Below, in pieces: positions 22,502 through 27,026 of a stretch of DNA of 27,026 nt. The first letter of the stretch is position 1. Each line of letters begins with the position of its first letter. The position numbers and the translations under genes are program-made. This DNA is from Clostridiales bacterium (lineage in GTDB: Bacteria > Bacillota > Clostridia > Peptostreptococcales > T1SED10-28): contig SLKF01000101.1 of the NCBI GenBank assembly GCA_007134725.1, positions 1 to 27,026 of the forward strand. Reading direction: 5' to 3'. A model generated the notes under the pieces. That model saw only the letters and a list, made by a program, of their open reading frames with translations, ran no database searches and was not told the origin of the DNA.

Positions 22502-22532
22502 AAAAAAATTGCACTTAGCATGCAATTTTTTT
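22502..22532 (-). terminator. Terminator-like hairpin after the sigma-54 activator gene
   Basis: A perfect 12-bp stem (22502-22513 with 22521-22532) with a 7-nt loop, seven A on one side and seven T on the other, six bases past the activator stop. The stem is AT-rich with only a TTGCA/TGCAA core. It may therefore be a terminator, a second activator site, or both. Confidence 0.55.
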
Positions 22533-22538
22533 CATTAT

Positions 22539-24263
22539 TCATAATTTGTGCTTTTCCATTTTATAATACAGGTTTCGAAGGGATAGTCCCAGGGCTTTTG
22601 CTGTAGCGCTTCTATTTCCTTTCATCTTTTGTAAAGTATGATGGATCACTTTTTTTTCTTCCTTTGCCAAGATTTCTTTCAACGGCTTACCCACTTCTTG
22701 ATCCATGGTTTCTTCATCCAAGGAGCTCTCTTTCTCAAGAACTTCCCCTTCATCATTATCAAAAAACTTCGGCAAATGCTTTTTCAAAATCAATCGCTCC
22801 TGATATTTAATATTAACCAAGGTTCTTCCAATGAAATTTTGCAGCTCCCGAACATTTCCCGGCCAGTCATATTTTTTCAGGTGGTTTAAGGCTTCTTCTG
22901 AAATCTCATCCACATTTCTTCCATATTCTAAATTAAACTTCTTAACCAGGTACATAACCAAAGGATACAGGTCCGCTTTTCGTTCTCGCAAAGGGGGTAT
23001 TTCAACAGGAAAAACATTTAATCGATAGTACAGGTCCTCTCGAAATGTCCCCTTTCGCATCAGGTTTTCCAGATGTGCATTTGTAGCCGCAATTACCCGT
23101 ACATCTATGGGAATGGACTTTGTTCCTCCCACCCGCATAATTTCCTTTTCCTGTAATACCCGAAGAAGTTTTACCTGGGTGCTTATGGGGATTTCCCCGA
23201 TTTCATCCAGGAATATGGTTCCTCCATGGGCTTCTTCAAAGAGTCCGATCTTTCCACCTTTTATGGCACCGGTAAAAGCCCCTTCTTCATACCCGAAAAG
23301 CTCACTTTCCAGTAAACTTTCACTAATGGCGGCGCAATTTACCCTTACGAACTGATTGTATTTCCGCTCGGAAAGGTTATGAATGGAGTGGGCAAAAAGC
23401 TCTTTTCCCGTTCCGCTTTCTCCTCTCAATAAAACCGTCACCGGAGTAATCCCCGCTTTCTTTGCTTTTTCCAGTACCTGAATCATTCTTTCATCCTTGG
23501 CAATAATATCGTCAAAGGTATACTTTGCTTCCAGTTTTCGAATGATTTTTTTCGCTTCCGTTAACTCCTTTGTCAGGCTTTTAATATCGGTAACATCGTG
23601 AAGTACCCCGACGCTCCCTTTCAACACCCCATCCACAATGATCGGTGCTGCACTGGATATCACTTCCCGTTTATGTTTTCCTACCCGAAGTCGCGTTCTT
23701 TTGGCCGCTTTTTTTGTGTGTAAGACTTCCAAATGAACACTTTTTCCTTCCACAATATCATTTACGGTGTGTTTCCCAATGATTTCTTCTTCTTTGAGTC
23801 CCGTAAGATCCGTATATGCGGGATTTACCATAACCACAATTCCCTTTTCATCACATACGGATATGGCATCCTGGGTTGCATTAAAAATGGCTTCCAGCAT
23901 ACTTTGCATTTCTTTTAACTGATAGATTTCATAATTTAAATCCGTCATTTCCGTAATGTCTCGAAATATGGCTATGGCACCGATAATTTTACCTTCATCG
24001 TCTTTTACCGGCATGCGACTGGTAATGATGATGGTGTTTCCCAGTGCCTGCCTGCGATTCAACTCTGATTCTCCGCTTTTAAGAATCTGGGGCAGTCGGG
24101 TTTCTTTGATGAAGTCCCCCACTTTTTTATTCATTACTTCCGATGCAGCATACCCCGTAATCTTTTCAGCCGCTCGATTAAATAGGGTGATTTTTTCATC
24201 ATAATCCACAGCAATGATTGCATCATTCGTACTTTTTAAGATTACTTCAATTTCTTTTTTCAA
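22539..24263 (-). CDS. sigma-54-dependent transcriptional activator, PAS-PAS-AAA+-Fis
   Basis: A 574-aa enhancer-binding protein. Two PAS domains (about 1-107 and 122-229) precede a short helical linker, then the AAA+ domain with Walker A GESGTGKE (281-288), the sigma-54 contact loop GAFTGA (328-333) and Walker B GGTIFLDEIG (347-356). The Fis-type HTH lies at about 535-572. There is no phosphoreceiver domain, so it probably senses a small molecule through PAS, as proposed for BkdR-type regulators of branched-chain acid genes. It starts at TTG with GAGGTGAGG just upstream and follows cdaR by 23 bp, so it may share the cdaA-cdaR transcript. The downstream operon, with its -24/-12 promoter, is its obvious target. 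Confidence 0.92.
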   Translation of the reverse strand: MKKEIEVILKSTNDAIIAVDYDEKITLFNRAAEKITGYAASEVMNKKVGDFIKETRLPQILKSGESELNRRQALGNTIIITSRMPVKDDEGKIIGAIAIFRDITEMTDLNYEIYQLKEMQSMLEAIFNATQDAISVCDEKGIVVMVNPAYTDLTGLKEEEIIGKHTVNDIVEGKSVHLEVLHTKKAAKRTRLRVGKHKREVISSAAPIIVDGVLKGSVGVLHDVTDIKSLTKELTEAKKIIRKLEAKYTFDDIIAKDERMIQVLEKAKKAGITPVTVLLRGESGTGKELFAHSIHNLSERKYNQFVRVNCAAISESLLESELFGYEEGAFTGAIKGGKIGLFEEAHGGTIFLDEIGEIPISTQVKLLRVLQEKEIMRVGGTKSIPIDVRVIAATNAHLENLMRKGTFREDLYYRLNVFPVEIPPLRERKADLYPLVMYLVKKFNLEYGRNVDEISEEALNHLKKYDWPGNVRELQNFIGRTLVNIKYQERLILKKHLPKFFDNDEGEVLEKESSLDEETMDQEVGKPLKEILAKEEKKVIHHTLQKMKGNRSATAKALGLSLRNLYYKMEKHKL

Positions 24264-24286
24264 ATCCTCACCTCGAGGCTCAATTT

Positions 24287-25660
24287 TTAATTGTTGTTTT
24301 CTTCATCATCTTCATTGTTTTCTTCATCTGCATTGTTTTCATCTTCTGCATTTTCGCTTTCCCCTTCAGGATCTTCTTCATTTTCACCATTTTCTTCATC
24401 TTCCACAGCTCGTCTTAATATTTCCAGAGAGACTTCCCCGGGTTCCAGCCTTATTTCCACAGATTGATCTGCCACTGCATTTAAGCCTTGAATCGCGGGT
24501 TCTATACTATGGATCCCGGGGGCCAACCCTTGCAAATTTAATGAGATCATCAGGGTTGGTCGGTCCAGGTTTTCGATAATATCTTCAGGCCCTCGTAAGG
24601 TGAGGGTGAATAATGCAGGCAGGTCCTCTTCATTGATATAAAGACCCGCACCTAAATTTTCAATCTGTATCTCATCAGCGGATATTTCATATTCTTCTTC
24701 GATCACCTGGGAAACCTCAATTTCTACGGTAATGGTTCTTTCGTTATAAAGGCTAATCCCCTCGGGGAGCATTAATTCGACTTCTATGCTTTCACTTTCT
24801 GTCAAGTCCGACCGCTCAATTAACTCCGTCTCAATCCGTGTCAAATTCTCTAATTGATTTTCTGGTCCTTGAATCATAATGCTTCTCGGGCTAACCCTTG
24901 TATTTCTAATAACGTAATCCTCTGCTGCTTCAATATCCAAGTTCATTTCAATAATAACGGTTTTTGTCCGCTCAACCGGTAGTCTGACTTCCACAACTTC
25001 AGACTCCAACCGTACACCGGAGACCTCATTCCCTCTGGAATCTACCGGTTTTAATGCCAGGTTTGCCACAACATCACTGTTGTTGTCTTCCAATTGAAGT
25101 TCTGCTATTACGGATTCCACCGCATTTACACTACTCTCAGGACCTTCGATCCAAATTTCCGAAGGCGTAAGCCTTGGCACTCCCAGAACATATCCGGTTG
25201 CCGGTTCTCCCAATATATTGATATCCACACTTTTTTGTTTTCGAACAACTTCTTCCAGTTCTACCCGGATATAACGGGGATTGAATTCTACTTCCACATC
25301 CGCATCCACAACTACGGTAACCTGAACATTATTTGCACCGATATTGCGATGTCCTGAAAGATCGGCCGTAGCCACAAAATCTTGACGGGATAGACGATAT
25401 ACCTGGTCGCTTCTTCCGGTTACCCTTACATTGACTGTGTAATCCTCTTCCCCTTTAATTACGATCCCCGCATTTTCCAATTCTTCCAGATTTAATAATT
25501 CTACGGGTATATTGTTCACACTATCATTAATGGTAGGGTTGATCACACTCATTACGTAAATCCACATAAAAAGAGCAAAAAGAACTGCCATTATTTTCGC
25601 TCCCAGATTTTGCCCAAACCATACTTTAATATTACTTTGCATCCGGTTCATCATTTTCAT
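24287..25660 (-). CDS. cdaR: CdaR (YbbR-domain protein), regulator of the c-di-AMP synthase
   Basis: A 457-aa membrane-anchored protein. It has a short cytoplasmic start, one transmembrane helix (about 20-40), then a long extracellular part with about four YbbR repeats (roughly 45-415, each with an IPVE- or VDIN-like beta segment). CdaR binds and modulates CdaA in Firmicutes. The last 39 residues (419-457) are almost only Glu, Asp and Asn with no hydrophobic content, an unusually acidic tail for the family. GGAGG lies 7 nt before the ATG, and the gene overlaps cdaA by 29 nt, so coupling is expected. The activator gene follows instead of glmM. Confidence 0.92.
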   Translation of the reverse strand: MKMMNRMQSNIKVWFGQNLGAKIMAVLFALFMWIYVMSVINPTINDSVNNIPVELLNLEELENAGIVIKGEEDYTVNVRVTGRSDQVYRLSRQDFVATADLSGHRNIGANNVQVTVVVDADVEVEFNPRYIRVELEEVVRKQKSVDINILGEPATGYVLGVPRLTPSEIWIEGPESSVNAVESVIAELQLEDNNSDVVANLALKPVDSRGNEVSGVRLESEVVEVRLPVERTKTVIIEMNLDIEAAEDYVIRNTRVSPRSIMIQGPENQLENLTRIETELIERSDLTESESIEVELMLPEGISLYNERTITVEIEVSQVIEEEYEISADEIQIENLGAGLYINEEDLPALFTLTLRGPEDIIENLDRPTLMISLNLQGLAPGIHSIEPAIQGLNAVADQSVEIRLEPGEVSLEILRRAVEDEENGENEEDPEGESENAEDENNADEENNEDDEENNN

Positions 25661-26483
25661 GATTCTGCCTCCATTTCAGCTTAAAGAATTGCCAGGATTT
25701 TTTGGATCCTTCCGGTTTCATGGTATTTACAATTCGCGTCTTTAAGGTTTTTGTATCTAAAAATCTGCTGAGTTTCCCATGCTGTGCCACGGATATGGCA
25801 CCGGTTTCTTCCGAAACCATAATCACAAAAGCATCGGATTTTTCCGAAATACCGACTCCTGCTCTGTGTCTGGTTCCCAGATCTTTGCTTAAGCTTGGAT
25901 TGTCTGACAAGGGTAAAAAACAGGCCGCCGCCAGGATCTTATTATTTCGTATGATAATTGCCCCATCGTGTAAAGGGGTATTGGGCATGAAGATATTAAT
26001 AAGTAATCCACGGGATATGTCCGCATCCAGAATCGTTCCGGATTCGGCAATTTCACTGAGGCCCGTGTCTTTTTCAATTACAATCAACGCTCCGATTTTT
26101 TGTCGGGATAGGGAGCTTATGGACTCCATCATCTCATCTACAATATTTTCCAACTGTTCATATTCTAAGTCTTGCATAGACTTGGACAGCAGTTTTGTTC
26201 GTCCGATATACTCTAAGGCTCTTCGAAGTTCCGGTTGAAAAACGATCAGGAGGGCAATTAACCCCACGGTCATGGTATTAATTAAAATCCAATTCATCAC
26301 ATGCAGTTGGAACCATTCGCTAAGCTGGGTCACCACTAATAAGACCATGATTCCCTTTACCAATTGTTTGGCCCGGGTTTCTTTAAGGAGCATATAAATT
26401 TTATAAAAAACATACGCAACAATTCCTATATCAATCAAATCTTTAATCCCGATATTCTGTACGATTACAAAAACTTCTCTCAA
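25632..26483 (-). CDS. cdaA: Diadenylate cyclase CdaA (DisA_N domain)
   Basis: Makes c-di-AMP from two ATP at the membrane. Numbered from the chosen start, three N-terminal transmembrane helices (about 14-85) lead to the DAC domain, with catalytic DGA (173-175) and the ATP-binding GTRHRAG (203-209). The length of 283 aa is normal. The start is probably TTG at 26483: AAGAGGTG lies 5 nt before it, and the in-frame GTG at 26492 lies inside that SD. c-di-AMP governs potassium, osmolyte and wall homeostasis. cdaA-cdaR is usually followed by glmM-glmS, and in this window the pairs are separated. Confidence 0.94.
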   Translation of the reverse strand: MREVFVIVQNIGIKDLIDIGIVAYVFYKIYMLLKETRAKQLVKGIMVLLVVTQLSEWFQLHVMNWILINTMTVGLIALLIVFQPELRRALEYIGRTKLLSKSMQDLEYEQLENIVDEMMESISSLSRQKIGALIVIEKDTGLSEIAESGTILDADISRGLLINIFMPNTPLHDGAIIIRNNKILAAACFLPLSDNPSLSKDLGTRHRAGVGISEKSDAFVIMVSEETGAISVAQHGKLSRFLDTKTLKTRIVNTMKPEGSKKSWQFFKLKWRQNHENDEPDAK

Positions 26484-26591
26484 ATTGAACACCTCTTATC
26501 TATAGCGTTAATACCACTCTACTATATTATTTCATAAAACCTAAAGAATCTCAATAGTATACTGGGGGTTTAGCAAAATATTGCACGATTA

Positions 26592-26618
26592 AAGGATCTA
26601 TATGTACTAATGATCCTT
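26592..26618. repeat. Interrupted dyad upstream of cdaA
   Basis: AAGGATC-N13-GATCCTT in the gap between the tRNA cluster and cdaA (26493-26686). It is not followed by a T run on either strand, so it is a possible operator or minor hairpin. I could not pick a convincing cdaA promoter in this gap. Confidence 0.35.
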
Positions 26619-26656
26619 CAAACAATTTTATTAACCATTATTAAAGAATTAACCAC

Positions 26657-26683
26657 AAAAAAAACAAGGGGTTCTCCCTTGTT
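26657..26683 (-). terminator. Terminator of the tRNA cluster
   Basis: An 8-bp stem AACAAGGG/CCCTTGTT (26663-26670 with 26676-26683) with a 5-nt loop. On the minus strand a run of T follows (A run 26657-26664). It lies directly after tRNA-Phe. Confidence 0.85.
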
Positions 26684-26686
26684 AAT

Positions 26687-26762
<76 letters not shown>

Positions 26763-26787
26763 TTATCTATGCTGTTTTGAATGAAAA

Positions 26788-26864
<77 letters not shown>

Positions 26865-26887
26865 TTGTGTATTTACTGAAAAATTAA

Positions 26888-26970
26888 TGGTGCGGGTGAA
26901 GGGAGTCGAACCCCCACGCCGGAGCGCTAGATCCTAAGTCTAGTGCGTCTGCCAGTTCCGCCACACCCGC
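26888..26970 (-). tRNA. tRNA-Leu (anticodon TAG)
   Basis: An 83-nt class II tRNA with a long variable arm and encoded CCA. The acceptor pairs GCGGGTG with CACCCGC, the anticodon stem CTAGA with TCTAG, and the loop CTTAGGA gives anticodon TAG. Confidence 0.96.
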
Positions 26971-26977
26971 ATGTGTG

Positions 26978-27026
26978 TGGAGCTGGCGATGGGACTCGAA
27001 CCCGCAACCTACTGATTACAAGTCAG
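26978..27026 (-). tRNA. tRNA-Thr (anticodon TGT), partial
   Basis: The 3' two-thirds of a tRNA cut by the window edge. Visible parts are the CCA end, acceptor 3' strand CGCCAGC, the T-arm and an anticodon loop CTTGTAA giving anticodon TGT. The D-arm and 5' end are outside the window. Confidence 0.9.

Overview
The window looks like the chromosome of a low-to-moderate GC Gram-positive anaerobe in the Clostridia. The evidence is strong AGGAGG ribosome binding sites, six of 23 genes starting with GTG or TTG, ferredoxin-dependent 2-oxoacid oxidoreductase genes, CdaA/CdaR, a glmS ribozyme and CCA-encoding tRNA genes. Gene content suggests a peptide or amino-acid fermenter, perhaps near Alkaliphilus/Natronincola. 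That placement is inferred from memory of related genomes, not from a search. I see no insertion sequence, prophage, CRISPR array or rRNA.

Left third (1-10.2 kb): mostly independent housekeeping and transport genes. In order they are a flavin oxidoreductase of the nitronate monooxygenase/FabK type (-), a YeiH-type exporter (+), a lone tRNA-Val(GAC) with C at position 33 (-), an iron-exporter-like fetA-fetB pair (+), a ZIP metal transporter (-), D-serine dehydratase dsdA (-), divergent from a PEP carboxykinase pckA (+), and an ABC-F ATPase (-). The dsdA-pckA divergent region has several copies of a TGTTATRCT motif. The best copy fits the CcpN operator consensus known from Bacillus gluconeogenic genes.

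Middle (10.2-15.8 kb): glmM and glmS (-) make glucosamine-1-P and glucosamine-6-P for the cell wall. The glmS leader carries a clear glmS ribozyme. Xanthine phosphoribosyltransferase and an Old Yellow Enzyme-type reductase follow on the + strand, ending in two successive terminators.

Right half (15.8-26.5 kb, all -): an eight-gene operon, read right to left as buk, ptb, buk, a P-loop ATPase of unknown role, a 2x[4Fe-4S] ferredoxin, then the alpha, beta (TPP) and gamma subunits of a 2-oxoacid:ferredoxin oxidoreductase. Together these would oxidise (branched-chain) 2-oxoacids to acyl-CoA and reduced ferredoxin, then recover ATP through acyl phosphate. A consensus sigma-54 -24/-12 promoter (TGGCAT-N5-TTGC) lies just upstream of the first buk. 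TGCAA/TTGCA dyads lie about 110-165 bp further upstream, and a PAS-PAS-AAA+-Fis sigma-54 activator is the adjacent gene. The activator sits 23 bp downstream of cdaA-cdaR (c-di-AMP synthase and its regulator). So the usual cdaA-cdaR-glmM-glmS order is split here by about 10.6 kb containing this fermentation module.

Right end (26.7-27.0 kb): a tRNA cluster on the - strand. In transcription order it is Thr (cut by the window edge), Leu, Ile, Phe, followed by a terminator.
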